Below, piece by piece: positions 32,399-39,719 of a stretch of 64,000 nucleotides of DNA (the stretch's first letter is position 1; each line of letters begins with the position of its first letter). Below the pieces are notes generated by a model. It saw only the letters and a list, made by a program, of their open reading frames with translations. It was not told the origin of the DNA and made no database searches. A program made the position numbers and the translations under genes. The stretch comes from Candidatus Iainarchaeum sp. (GTDB lineage: Archaea; Iainarchaeota; Iainarchaeia; Iainarchaeales; JAGVWC01). Location: positions 62,001-126,000 of the forward strand of contig JAGVWC010000010.1 in NCBI GenBank assembly GCA_018304465.1. Reading direction: 5' to 3'.

Positions 32399-33478
32399 TT
32401 AAGGAAAATTTACTGGTGTACGATATCCTGCCGTGACAAAGACAAGTTCTATTTGTGCCTCACCGTATTGGTTAAACACAATTGGCCCGGCAACTCCATT
32501 TATTTTCAGTTCCTGAACAGTGCCCTTTGTTATCTGCTTTTTGACAAGTGCATCCAAAACTAACATAAGATCATAGCCATAATGCGCAACAAAATCCGGC
32601 TCCGAGCCGTATTGGCTTTTGAAAGCAGCCCTAAATTGCTCCGCTTTTCCAGATTCAACTAATGCAGATGGAACCAACGAATAAACTTCTCCAAGCAGCC
32701 CCTTGGCGTTTTCCTGGACAAAGTTGCTTTGAATATCTTCTGTGGAAACCACCGGAATATTTTCCATTCCCAATTCTGACCTTTGCTTTAAAAAATTCAA
32801 AGCATGCGGAGGATAACCCAGAAAAAAGATTGCGTCCGGGTTTGTGGCTTTTATTTTGCTAAGTGTTGTTCTAAAATCAGTTTGTGATAACTGGTAATTT
32901 TCTTGAATAAGAATCTCTCCCCTGAATTCATCTTTAAACTTTTTTTGCATTGCCTGACCAAACTCATCCTGAATTATCAGAAGCGCAACTTTTTGATATT
33001 GTTTTTTATCCAAAAAATTAACAATTTTGGAAATCTGGTCACTTGGAAGCGGATACATCAGGAAGGCATATTCGCTCTTTCGCGTGTATTCAGATGGATC
33101 CAAGGAAGTCAAAGCTGCAAATACCGGAATGCTGTGCTGTTCCGCAATCGGAAGAATCGGGGAAACATGAAGCGCCTGGATTGTCAATATGACACCGGCT
33201 TGATTTGAGTCAATAAGATTGTTCAATGCAGTAACAGCTTCTTTTGGGTCTGTTTTTGTGTCTTCAATATGCAAAGCCAAATCTGAATTGTTTAAATCTT
33301 TCTGGGCAAGTTCCATTCCTCGAAAAAAATCCTGCCCAAGCGAAGCAGCGGGTCCAGTCTGTGGAATCAAGACAGCAATATTTAATTTTTCCTGCGAATC
33401 AGGTTCATTATTTTGGACACATCCGCTAAAAGCAACTATTGCCACAGTCAATACAAGCAGTAGAAAACCTGTTTTCAT
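32399..33478 (-). CDS. branched-chain amino-acid-type ABC substrate-binding lipoprotein (orphan)
   Basis: A 359-residue periplasmic-binding-fold type I protein. Signal MKTGFLLLVLTVAIVAFSGC (lipobox FSGC), then LNIAVLIPQTGPAASLGQDFFRGMELA, VILTIQALHVSPILPIAEQ and HYGYDLMLVLDALV, the LivJ/LivK layout. No permease or ATPase gene is nearby, so it may serve a transporter encoded elsewhere or act as a sensor. Bounded upstream by repeat copy C. Confidence 0.85.
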   Translation of the reverse strand: MKTGFLLLVLTVAIVAFSGCVQNNEPDSQEKLNIAVLIPQTGPAASLGQDFFRGMELAQKDLNNSDLALHIEDTKTDPKEAVTALNNLIDSNQAGVILTIQALHVSPILPIAEQHSIPVFAALTSLDPSEYTRKSEYAFLMYPLPSDQISKIVNFLDKKQYQKVALLIIQDEFGQAMQKKFKDEFRGEILIQENYQLSQTDFRTTLSKIKATNPDAIFFLGYPPHALNFLKQRSELGMENIPVVSTEDIQSNFVQENAKGLLGEVYSLVPSALVESGKAEQFRAAFKSQYGSEPDFVAHYGYDLMLVLDALVKKQITKGTVQELKINGVAGPIVFNQYGEAQIELVFVTAGYRTPVNFP

Positions 33479-33694
33479 GCATTTACAATATTATTTTTTA
33501 AATTTAAAAATCCCTCGGTGCGCCCAGCTTTCGTCATCGCCGTCACGTCCGGCGCGTACGGGCACTAGCGCACTACGTTCGATAGGGCTGCTTGCTGCGC
33601 CTTTAGACCGACTCAGAGTCATCCTCAGTTCATCATCGGCCAGTAGTCTATAGGTAATACAAAAGGAATTTAAAGAAACAAACAGAAAATGGGT
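33479..33694. other. 216-base intergenic stretch with repeat copy C
   Basis: A GC-rich part at 33520-33610 differs in composition from its AT-rich flanks and is open on the minus strand from the repeat: after LADDELRMTLSRSKG the frame continues for about 50 codons to a TAA near 33495. Otherwise no gene. Confidence 0.45.
33624..33642 (-). repeat. dispersed ADDELT repeat, copy C
   Basis: Minus strand: TGGCCGATGATGAACTGAG. TTTAAA box 33 bases before GGCC. The frame CTG-GCC-GAT-GAT-GAA-CTG gives LADDELRMTL. On the plus strand it shares CAGAGTCATC with copy A, so the similarity covers about 31 bases. Confidence 0.72.
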
Positions 33695-34639
33695 TCATGC
33701 TATTTCGGCGGGTACTCTTTTGGGAACGCCAGATGGGCGAATTCTTTCTCGTGTTTCGATGGATGCAAGCAGAGAGTCCAGTGCTTGTTGTCCTTGGGCC
33801 GTTTTTCCTTTGAAGAACTTGTGATATGCGTGTCTGGCAAAAAAGTAGGTGTCCCAAAACTCTTTGTTTCGTAAAAAAGACTGAACTATTTCTCTGTCGG
33901 GATATGCCCGCAAAAAGTAGTATGGGTTTTGGGTGAATCGAATGAATTTTCCCAAATCCATTTCCGCAATTCCCAATTTTATTGTAAGGTCGTCAATCAT
34001 GATTATTCTTCCGTTGGGAGTTCGAACGATATTTTGGGGGGCAAAATCGTCATGAATATAACGAATGTTAAACTGTCGGGGGAATGCAGCTGAAAATCTT
34101 CCCCTTATCGCTCTGCCTTGCTTGGCTGAAAGTATCTTTTTTTGTTCGAGGAAAGAAATATATGCGTTAAATTCTTTTCGGAGGCTCCGGCGCATAAGAA
34201 GGTTTTGAAATATTTTTTTCTGTGGTGAAACCCCGTGGAGGGAATGAAGGGCTTTGCTGATTTTTCGGGTATCCGCAATTGTTTCTGATTCTCGAAGGTC
34301 GTTTCCGGGCGTGAATTCGGAAAAAACAACGTTCTTGTACCTCCCAATGACCGGTCTCACTGCCGCCCCCTGTGATTGCATCTGGTCGTGCAATCGTACC
34401 CGTTGGCGAGGGCTTGCTTCTCGTCCGTAGCGATTTTGAAGCAAACGTGCACTAATCCTTCTGCCATCTGGAAATTGCAGGACAAAAACGTGCCCTTTTG
34501 GAGAAAGCGGTTCAACAGAAACGGGCCGTTCTCCAAGGCTAATTTGTGCGATGTCCGAAAAGAAAGTGAGAGGACTCGTTATATCGCTTTTTTTGAATGC
34601 ACGCTTCAGTGCATATTGAAGTCGTTTTCCCGCTTTCAT
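33695..34639 (-). CDS. aminoglycoside-phosphotransferase-like kinase
   Basis: A 314-residue protein kinase-fold phosphotransferase. RYIHDDFAPQNIV gives the catalytic loop (H-x-D ... N) and GRIIMIDDLTIKLG the metal-binding Asp (DFG equivalent). ETIADTRKISKALHSLHGV precedes it, as in APH-like families. The substrate is unknown. ATG at 34639 follows TTTTATTCATAAAAG by about 25 bases. Bracketed by repeat copies C and D. Confidence 0.75.
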   Translation of the reverse strand: MKAGKRLQYALKRAFKKSDITSPLTFFSDIAQISLGERPVSVEPLSPKGHVFVLQFPDGRRISARLLQNRYGREASPRQRVRLHDQMQSQGAAVRPVIGRYKNVVFSEFTPGNDLRESETIADTRKISKALHSLHGVSPQKKIFQNLLMRRSLRKEFNAYISFLEQKKILSAKQGRAIRGRFSAAFPRQFNIRYIHDDFAPQNIVRTPNGRIIMIDDLTIKLGIAEMDLGKFIRFTQNPYYFLRAYPDREIVQSFLRNKEFWDTYFFARHAYHKFFKGKTAQGQQALDSLLASIETRERIRPSGVPKRVPAEIA

Positions 34640-34732
34640 GCTCACAACTAGACATACTTTTATGAATAAAATCTTTTCTTTGCGGAAACGGCGGTCCAAT
34701 CGGCATATTATCTAGACGTGTTCTGGTTAATC

Positions 34733-34751
34733 GTCAGTTCATCATCGGCCG
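34733..34751 (-). repeat. dispersed ADDELT repeat, copy D
   Basis: Minus strand: CGGCCGATGATGAACTGAC. TTAAAA box starts 29 bases before GGCC. The frame (ACG)-GCC-GAT-GAT-GAA-CTG reads ADDELTINQNTSR then TAA. Its upstream part TTAAAATTCCTTTGCATAC resembles the same region of copy C. Between HicA and the kinase gene. Confidence 0.72.
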
Positions 34752-34789
34752 TTCAATGTTGTATGCAAAGGAATTTTAACAACTATTTT

Positions 34790-35014
34790 TCATTCAAGCA
34801 GCCTAAAGAATTCGTCTTTGTTCATACGCAAGTCTTCTTTAATGATTTTGGTCAGCAAATGGGGGCCGATGGGTTCGTTTCCATGCACAGGAACTGACGT
34901 CTTGCGTCCATCCGGATGCTCGAACCGATAATGGCTTCCACGTGAACGCGTTTCGACAAAACCAAGTTTTTTGAGTGCACGAAACAAATCGCGTGGCGAC
35001 AAGGTTTGGGTCAA
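34790..35014 (-). CDS. hicA: HicA-like mRNA interferase toxin
   Basis: A 74-residue HicA: LSPRDLFRALKKLGFVETRSRGSHYRF with the conserved GSH containing the catalytic His, then TSVPVHGNEPIGPHLLTKII. Cleaves mRNA when freed from HicB. The start appears to be TTG at 35014, four bases after the HicB stop. Confidence 0.92.
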   Translation of the reverse strand: MTQTLSPRDLFRALKKLGFVETRSRGSHYRFEHPDGRKTSVPVHGNEPIGPHLLTKIIKEDLRMNKDEFFRLLE

Positions 35015-35017
35015 AAA

Positions 35018-35227
35018 TTACACCCGAACGATCTGGATTCCCACAAAATCAGTTTTAACATCGACAGGCGCGTCTTCAAGGCACAACAAGATGACTTCCT
35101 TGACGCGTTCAATAAGCGCATCCATGGTTTTGGCTTGGGTATGGCAACCCTGTAATTCAGGAACATCGGCTACGAGCCAACCCGCTTCATCCTGCTCGAT
35201 AATGACTTTAAATTCCCTCGACATCAT
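35018..35227 (-). CDS. hicB: HicB-like antitoxin
   Basis: A 69-residue HicB: FKVIIEQDEAGWLVADVPELQGCHTQAKTMDALIERVKEVI, the partial RNase H-like fold of the antitoxin. It lacks the C-terminal DNA-binding extension seen in longer HicB proteins. Two adjacent ATG codons (35227 and 35224) can start it. Precedes hicA in one operon. Confidence 0.92.
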   Translation of the reverse strand: MMSREFKVIIEQDEAGWLVADVPELQGCHTQAKTMDALIERVKEVILLCLEDAPVDVKTDFVGIQIVRV

Positions 35228-35451
35228 TTCACATTAAAAATAACCCCAAAACAATATAAAAACGGCTCTTTTTCGGCAAACAACGACTATGAATATTTGC
35301 CCAGATTAAAAGAAAAAAGTATTACAGAGAATCACCGGTGTTCTCGGACTATTTCGACCACTGAATTAGTCAAACAAAGAAAACCCAATGATTCTTTTAT
35401 GAATAATAGGAATCTCCATTGCATATGCCGGCATTTAACTTGCCGGTCGCT

Positions 35452-35601
35452 TTAAATCTTGTCAGGAGCATTTTGGAGCGATTTCGCACACTTTTCTTTC
35501 CAGTATACGCGTTCTTCCAGAATCCACTGTTTTTCTTTTTCCAGTTCCGCCAAATCAATCTTCAAAAGCTTCAACCCTTCTTGCATAACAGCACTCTGCA
35601 T
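35452..35601 (-). CDS. small leaderless coiled-coil protein
   Basis: A 49-residue frame starting with ATG at 35601 (or 44 residues from ATG 35586): MQEGLKLLKIDLAELEKEKQ then WILEERVYWKEKCAKSL and a short tail. Heptad-like hydrophobic spacing predicts one coiled-coil helix. A GTTAAAC box (35624-35630) is centred 26-27 bases before 35601, fitting a leaderless start. Too short for easy recognition; coding character is inferred from amino-acid pattern and promoter. Confidence 0.5.
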   Translation of the reverse strand: MQSAVMQEGLKLLKIDLAELEKEKQWILEERVYWKEKCAKSLQNAPDKI

Positions 35602-35718
35602 CAACAATATCTACAAACGAAGTTTAACCTTTGTGTGATTACAAAAGAAATGGAGCGGATGAGCAAACGAATCTAACACCCCATCGTTTACCCAATTATG
35701 GTAAAAAAGAAAATAAGA

Positions 35719-36396
35719 TTATTTTTTTCGTAGATGAAAAAATTTACAGATCAGTTGGTTACCGACCCCCATACCTAAGAACGCCCCCTTGAGCACTTCA
35801 AATCCCAGTTCTTCTAGCCTCTTTTTTTGTTGGTTAAGAAGATCGAAATCCGATCCTCGCAGACCGTACAAGTTACCCACTTCTTGATTGACCAACAATT
35901 CGCCTCCCGACAGGAGAATTCGATGCGCTTCTTTGACAGAAGATTCAAAATCACTGTGTGTCAATCCAAAGTACGAGTAAATCAAATCGAAATGATTGGC
36001 TGGAAAACGGGTTTTTTCCGCATGAGCGACGCGAAAGGCGACCGTCCGGTATTTTTTCCAAGAATCCAATCGCTTCAAACTCAATCCATGCGCCTTAATA
36101 TTCGGAAAATCTGCGGCCAGTTGGGAAATCGCTTCTCCGTCCAAACAACCGAGATCCAAGACGCGAATTTGGCGTGTTCCCGCGCACATTTGAAGGTTTT
36201 GAACTATTGAGGAAAACTTTGCTCGAAAATCCGATTCGATAGCCCGAAGCGGGGTTCTTCTGACACTCCACAAATCAGACGGCGAACCACCATAACGAAG
36301 CGATTGCCAATCTTTCTTCCGGTCTTGGCGAAGTCGTTTCCCCAATCGTCGCCGCTTTAAAGCGTCTTCAGGACTACGTGGCTTTCGGAAATTCAT
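35719..36396 (-). CDS. class I SAM-dependent methyltransferase
   Basis: A 225-residue protein with an Arg/Lys-rich N-terminus (MNFRKPRSPEDALKRRRLGKRL) and a methyltransferase core: RIRVLDLGCLDGEAISQLA (motif I) near residue 75, ANHFDLIYSYFGLTH and AHRILLSGGELLVNQ. The substrate is unknown. ATG at 36396; the TTTTATAATTT box near 36420 supports it. Between repeat copy E and the small coiled-coil gene. Confidence 0.82.
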   Translation of the reverse strand: MNFRKPRSPEDALKRRRLGKRLRQDRKKDWQSLRYGGSPSDLWSVRRTPLRAIESDFRAKFSSIVQNLQMCAGTRQIRVLDLGCLDGEAISQLAADFPNIKAHGLSLKRLDSWKKYRTVAFRVAHAEKTRFPANHFDLIYSYFGLTHSDFESSVKEAHRILLSGGELLVNQEVGNLYGLRGSDFDLLNQQKKRLEELGFEVLKGAFLGMGVGNQLICKFFHLRKK

Positions 36397-36492
36397 GCAG
36401 AAAAAAGAAGACAAGAGAAATTATAAAACCAGAAGAGTACTGGATGAGCACAGAACCGAATTTTATGTTATCAAGAGTAGTTCTCGATAATA

Positions 36493-36511
36493 GTCAGTTC
36501 GTCATCGGCCA
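36493..36511 (-). repeat. dispersed ADDELT repeat, copy E
   Basis: Minus strand: TGGCCGATGACGAACTGAC, identical over 19 bases to copy B. The frame GTG-GCC-GAT-GAC-GAA-CTG reads VADDELTIIENYS then TGA. An A/T run lies about 28 bases upstream. CGATAA and TTATCG flank the unit as a 6-base inverted repeat. Between GNAT and the methyltransferase gene. Confidence 0.75.
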
Positions 36512-36536
36512 CAACCAAAGTTATCGGAAAAAAAAA

Positions 36537-36935
36537 TTACTGCGATCCGGCCGGAAAATCAATCCGCAATTCCTGGGCGATGTTTTGAAATCCCATTCCC
36601 TTGTACCAAGCATGCGCGCGGGTTTCGGGATGCTTACTCGTGCAAATCAGTTTGTAACACCCGTGTTCGGCCGCGCCTTCGATGACCCTTTTTACGATGG
36701 CGGTTCCATACCCTTTTCCGCGAAAGTCGTCATGGACAAACACGTCTTCCATGAAACCCCACGGTTCGGAATGCAAATCGTTTTTGAGCACGTACAGATA
36801 CGCGCGCGCGATTTCGATTCCATCCGAAGCGATCACGTACTTGATTCCTTTGGCCGGAGCCGCATAGTCGGTGATTTCAACGGACACATTTTCCAGGGTA
36901 TATAATTTAGTTATAATATTTATATTTGTTTTCAT
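36537..36935 (-). CDS. GNAT-family N-acetyltransferase
   Basis: A 132-residue GNAT protein: EDVFVHDDFRGKGYGTAIVKRVI carries the acetyl-CoA-binding RGKGYG loop (R/Q-x-x-G-x-G/A), followed by YKLICTSKHPETRAHAWYKGMGF. The acceptor is unknown. Start ATG at 36935 overlaps the tgt stop (ATGA). Confidence 0.9.
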   Translation of the reverse strand: MKTNINIITKLYTLENVSVEITDYAAPAKGIKYVIASDGIEIARAYLYVLKNDLHSEPWGFMEDVFVHDDFRGKGYGTAIVKRVIEGAAEHGCYKLICTSKHPETRAHAWYKGMGFQNIAQELRIDFPAGSQ

Positions 36936-38023
36936 TTCCACTTTAAACGCTGGCGAAAACGCGAAAACGAACCCGATTCGATCTCTTCGCGGATACGTGT
37001 CATCAAGTGCTGGATGAAAAAAAGATTGTGAAACGACAAGTACTTCATGCCGTTTTCCTCCCCCGTCCGAAACAAATGATGCACATACGCGCGCGAATGC
37101 GATTCGCACACAAAACACGCGCACTCGGAATCAATCGGCGACAAATCAAACCGATGCGACCTGTTCGCCAAATTAATCCGGCCTTTACGGGTAAACGCCA
37201 AGCCATGCCGGCCGGTTTGCGTCGGAAACGCGGAATCAAAACAATCCACTCCCAGCGAAACCGCCATGACCAATTGCTCCGGCGTGCCAACTCCCATCAA
37301 ATACCGCATTTTTTCCGGATCCATCTCTTTCGTGTCGATCGGAACCATTTTTTCCACCCAATGACTCGGCTCGCCGATCGCAAGCCCCCCCAAGGCCAAA
37401 CCGTCAAACGGAAGCGAATTCATCAATTCCGCGGATTTCTTTCTGAGTTTCGCGTTTGTTCCGCCTTGCGCGATTCCAAACAACAACTGCCGCTTGTTTT
37501 CATGCGCATCCAAACACCGTTTTCCCCATTCAAACGTCCGGTGCATGGATTCGGTCAACCGCGCGATCGATGAACCCGGAAGCGGCATGTCATCCAAACA
37601 CATCGCCACATCGCTTTTCAACCGGTTCTGAATCACCATGGCTTTTTCCGGCGTTAACACATCCAATGCCTGATCAAACGGATTTCGAAACGTCACGCCG
37701 CGATCATCGATCTTTTGAAAAAACTCGGGGCGAATCACCTGAAAACCCCCGGAATCCGTGAAAATTCCGCGATCCCAGCCCACGAACTTGTGCAATCCCC
37801 CCGCTTTTTTCACCACGTCTAAACCCGGGCGCAAAGAAAACACGTAACTATTCGAAATAAACGCTTCGATTCCAATGGATCGCAATTCTTCCATCGAAAC
37901 CAGTTTCACGGAACCCTTGGTCGCCACCGGCATGAAAAAAGGCGTTTTGATTTTGCCATGCGCCGTGGTTAACGTTCCCACGCGGGCGTCTTTGTCCGAC
38001 ACGCCCAGCGAAAACGCGTTCAT
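36932..38023 (-). CDS. tgt: tRNA-guanine transglycosylase of bacterial/eukaryotic (queuine) type
   Basis: A 363-residue TGT. FTDSGGFQV near residue 88 supplies the general base Asp, DCFDSAFPTQTGRHG near 264 the nucleophile region, and CACFVCESHSRAYVHHL the zinc site (C-x-C-x2-C ... H). Length and the C-terminal motif match bacterial Tgt or eukaryotic QTRT1; archaeal archaeosine TGTs have a C-terminal PUA extension and different motifs. LDDMPLPG replaces the bacterial LDECTPYP. Whether it acts at tRNA position 34 or 15 cannot be read from sequence. Coupled to GNAT downstream and a hypothetical gene upstream. Confidence 0.93.
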   Translation of the reverse strand: MNAFSLGVSDKDARVGTLTTAHGKIKTPFFMPVATKGSVKLVSMEELRSIGIEAFISNSYVFSLRPGLDVVKKAGGLHKFVGWDRGIFTDSGGFQVIRPEFFQKIDDRGVTFRNPFDQALDVLTPEKAMVIQNRLKSDVAMCLDDMPLPGSSIARLTESMHRTFEWGKRCLDAHENKRQLLFGIAQGGTNAKLRKKSAELMNSLPFDGLALGGLAIGEPSHWVEKMVPIDTKEMDPEKMRYLMGVGTPEQLVMAVSLGVDCFDSAFPTQTGRHGLAFTRKGRINLANRSHRFDLSPIDSECACFVCESHSRAYVHHLFRTGEENGMKYLSFHNLFFIQHLMTRIREEIESGSFSRFRQRLKWK

Positions 38024-38538
38024 TTAAGCGACCCCAAAAACCGCTTTAAACTACTCAACCACACCCGGCCATAATGATCCGGCAACAAATACCGCTGGCC
38101 AACCAACTGCCCGACTTTTTTCTCGGAAATTCCCAACGCCAAACCCACGGCTTTTCGGCTCAACACCGCAGACGCGGCTTTCGGAACCGCGGACGCGACA
38201 TTTTCCCGCGCTTGTGCGATCGAAACCCGCGGATTCAAATCCGAAAAAAAAACCAATTTTCGAACTGGGGCCTTCAGCGTGCCTTTTCGCAGAAAACTAA
38301 CAAACTCGTTTGCAACGGAAGACGGAACCAATAACCGGTGGTTTGTTCCCCTTTTTTCCGAATATGAACCCAAAACGGTTCTTGGAAGACGCGGGTTCTG
38401 CATTTTTTTCCGGATAAACGCTTCGATATGCGCGGCACGCACGCGAAAATTGATTTTTTGAGCCGCTTGCAGGATCTGTGGAAGCGAGCGAAAACCCGCA
38501 GGCGTTTTTCGCGGCCCCTTCAATTCGAAAGCCTCCAA
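38020..38538 (-). CDS. hypothetical protein between AlaX and Tgt
   Basis: A 172-residue basic protein. Starts at TTG 38538, overlapping the AlaX stop by 19 bases, and its stop overlaps the tgt start by four bases, so alaX, this gene, tgt and GNAT form one operon. The C-terminal LSRKAVGLALGISEKKVGQLVGQRY resembles a helix-turn-helix. No family recognised; a tRNA-linked role is suggested only by context. Confidence 0.6.
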   Translation of the reverse strand: MEAFELKGPRKTPAGFRSLPQILQAAQKINFRVRAAHIEAFIRKKMQNPRLPRTVLGSYSEKRGTNHRLLVPSSVANEFVSFLRKGTLKAPVRKLVFFSDLNPRVSIAQARENVASAVPKAASAVLSRKAVGLALGISEKKVGQLVGQRYLLPDHYGRVWLSSLKRFLGSLK

Positions 38539-39230
38539 TAAATTCGCCGGTTCTCCGCGCCTTTGTTCTTCAAATCAAAAATCTCGATTCCGCCCACTTC
38601 CTTGGTGAAGGCGACATGGGTTCCGCCATCCGCTTGAACATCCACGTCGCCGATCGAAACGATCCGAAGCACCGGCAGATTCTTCGGCAACACGTCTTTT
38701 AAGCGAAACAATTCCGGACGCTTGACTGCATCCTCGAATTTTTCAAACGAAGTCGAAACCGCCAGATTCCGCGCGATCAAATCGTTTGTTTTTTGCTCAA
38801 AATCCTTTAATCGCTCGCGCCCCACGTCTTGCGACGAAAAATCCATCCGACACTGATCCAAATCCAGCTGATTCCCCGTAATCAACGCACCGGTTTCGGA
38901 AAACAACACATGGGCCAGCAAATGCGCCGAGGTATGCGAACGCATCAAGCGATGACGACGATCCCAATCAATCGTTCCTTTCACGTAATCGCCGATCCTT
39001 AAACCCGGTTTATCGACCACGTGAACGATTTCCGCGCCGTTGCGCCGACACCCCGACACAAAAAACGACTCGTTTTCTCGCGTTAAAACGCCCGTATCCG
39101 ACGGTTGTCCACCGCCTTGCGGATAAAACACGGTTTGATCCAACACCACGGATTTTTCATCGATCAAACCCGTCACCATCGCGTCGCATTGACGCAAATA
39201 ATGGTCTTTTAGAAACAATTCCACTGTCAA
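38520..39230 (-). CDS. alaX: AlaX-type alanyl-tRNA editing protein
   Basis: A 236-residue stand-alone editing domain that deacylates mischarged tRNA-Ala. FYPQGGGQPSDTGVL is the AlaRS-like N-terminal motif, HRLMRSHTSAHLLAHVLF carries the HxxxH zinc ligands, and VQADGGTHVAFTKEVGGIEI the third-site block. In this block the usual Cys (CGGTHV) is Asp, a possible ligand change. Length fits the medium form (AlaX-M). Start is TTG at 39230. Confidence 0.9.
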   Translation of the reverse strand: MTVELFLKDHYLRQCDAMVTGLIDEKSVVLDQTVFYPQGGGQPSDTGVLTRENESFFVSGCRRNGAEIVHVVDKPGLRIGDYVKGTIDWDRRHRLMRSHTSAHLLAHVLFSETGALITGNQLDLDQCRMDFSSQDVGRERLKDFEQKTNDLIARNLAVSTSFEKFEDAVKRPELFRLKDVLPKNLPVLRIVSIGDVDVQADGGTHVAFTKEVGGIEIFDLKNKGAENRRIYWRLSN

Positions 39231-39394
39231 ACCAGATTCCTCACTTCAAAAAACAAAGCAGAGTTTTTTTAAAAAACCCCTCGTATTAGCGATTTTAAGC
39301 CATTTTTAAGGGTTTTTTGGATTTGCCTTTATAAAGTTTATTGCGTTTTATAGTAAATGCTTCAATAACCGGCTTATAACGCCGAAACGAGGCA

Positions 39395-39424
39395 GAGGAA
39401 AAAAGGAGGAAGTTCGATGGCAGA
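39395..39424 (+). repeat. 30-base duplicated leader, original copy
   Basis: The Shine-Dalgarno region and first codons of the short histone-fold gene, identical over 30 bases to 40450-40479. Contains GGAGGAAGTTCGATGGCAGA. Confidence 0.8.
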
Positions 39425-39590
39425 TTTGGTAGTCAAATCAAAAGTCGCAGAAGTAATCCGAGGAAACGGAATGAACATGGCAGGAGACACGGTTGCTGCG
39501 CTCGACGGCGTTGTCGCGGACCTGTTGGCCAAAGCCGTTCAACGCGCCAAAGACAATGGACGCAAAACCGTTCGCCCAAGCGACTTGTAA
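39417..39590 (+). CDS. short histone-fold-like protein (DUF1931-like)
   Basis: A 57-residue protein: MADLVVKSKVAEVIRGNGMN, AGDTVAALDGVVADLLAKAV and NGRKTVRPSDL. The final K-T-V-R-P-S-D-L corresponds to the histone T-(I/V)-x-x-x-D-(I/L) end, and the layout fits the small DUF1931-like histone-fold proteins of archaea. AAAAGGAGGAAG lies 6 bases upstream of ATG; a CTTATAAC box at 39373-39380 gives a short leader. Ends at a terminator hairpin. Its leader and first codons are duplicated at 40450. Confidence 0.75.
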   Translation: MADLVVKSKVAEVIRGNGMNMAGDTVAALDGVVADLLAKAVQRAKDNGRKTVRPSDL

Positions 39591-39611
39591 AACAAAGCGA
39601 TTCAAGACAAA

Positions 39612-39655
39612 GAAAGCCAACAGGCTTTCTTTTCCTATTTCTTTTTCTTTAATCG
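39612..39655 (+). terminator. intrinsic-type terminator after the short histone-fold gene
   Basis: Perfect seven-pair stem GAAAGCC / GGCTTTC (39612-39618 and 39623-39629) with loop AACA, followed by a T-rich run to about 39655. Confidence 0.75.
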
Positions 39656-39719
39656 ATCAACCGTCACCGGCCGCAGGCATTCGAAAAACCATATTAACCC
39701 GTTATCTCTTTTTGATTAC

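Noticed and set aside
27958-36511. ADDELT repeats as integron attC sites
   Set aside because: The GTTRRRY core and paired R/L boxes of attC were not found around the copies, and no integrase gene is in the window. Kept only as an analogy.
37007-37573. 188-codon plus-strand frame
   Set aside because: Antisense to tgt; Arg/His/Gln-rich shadow composition.
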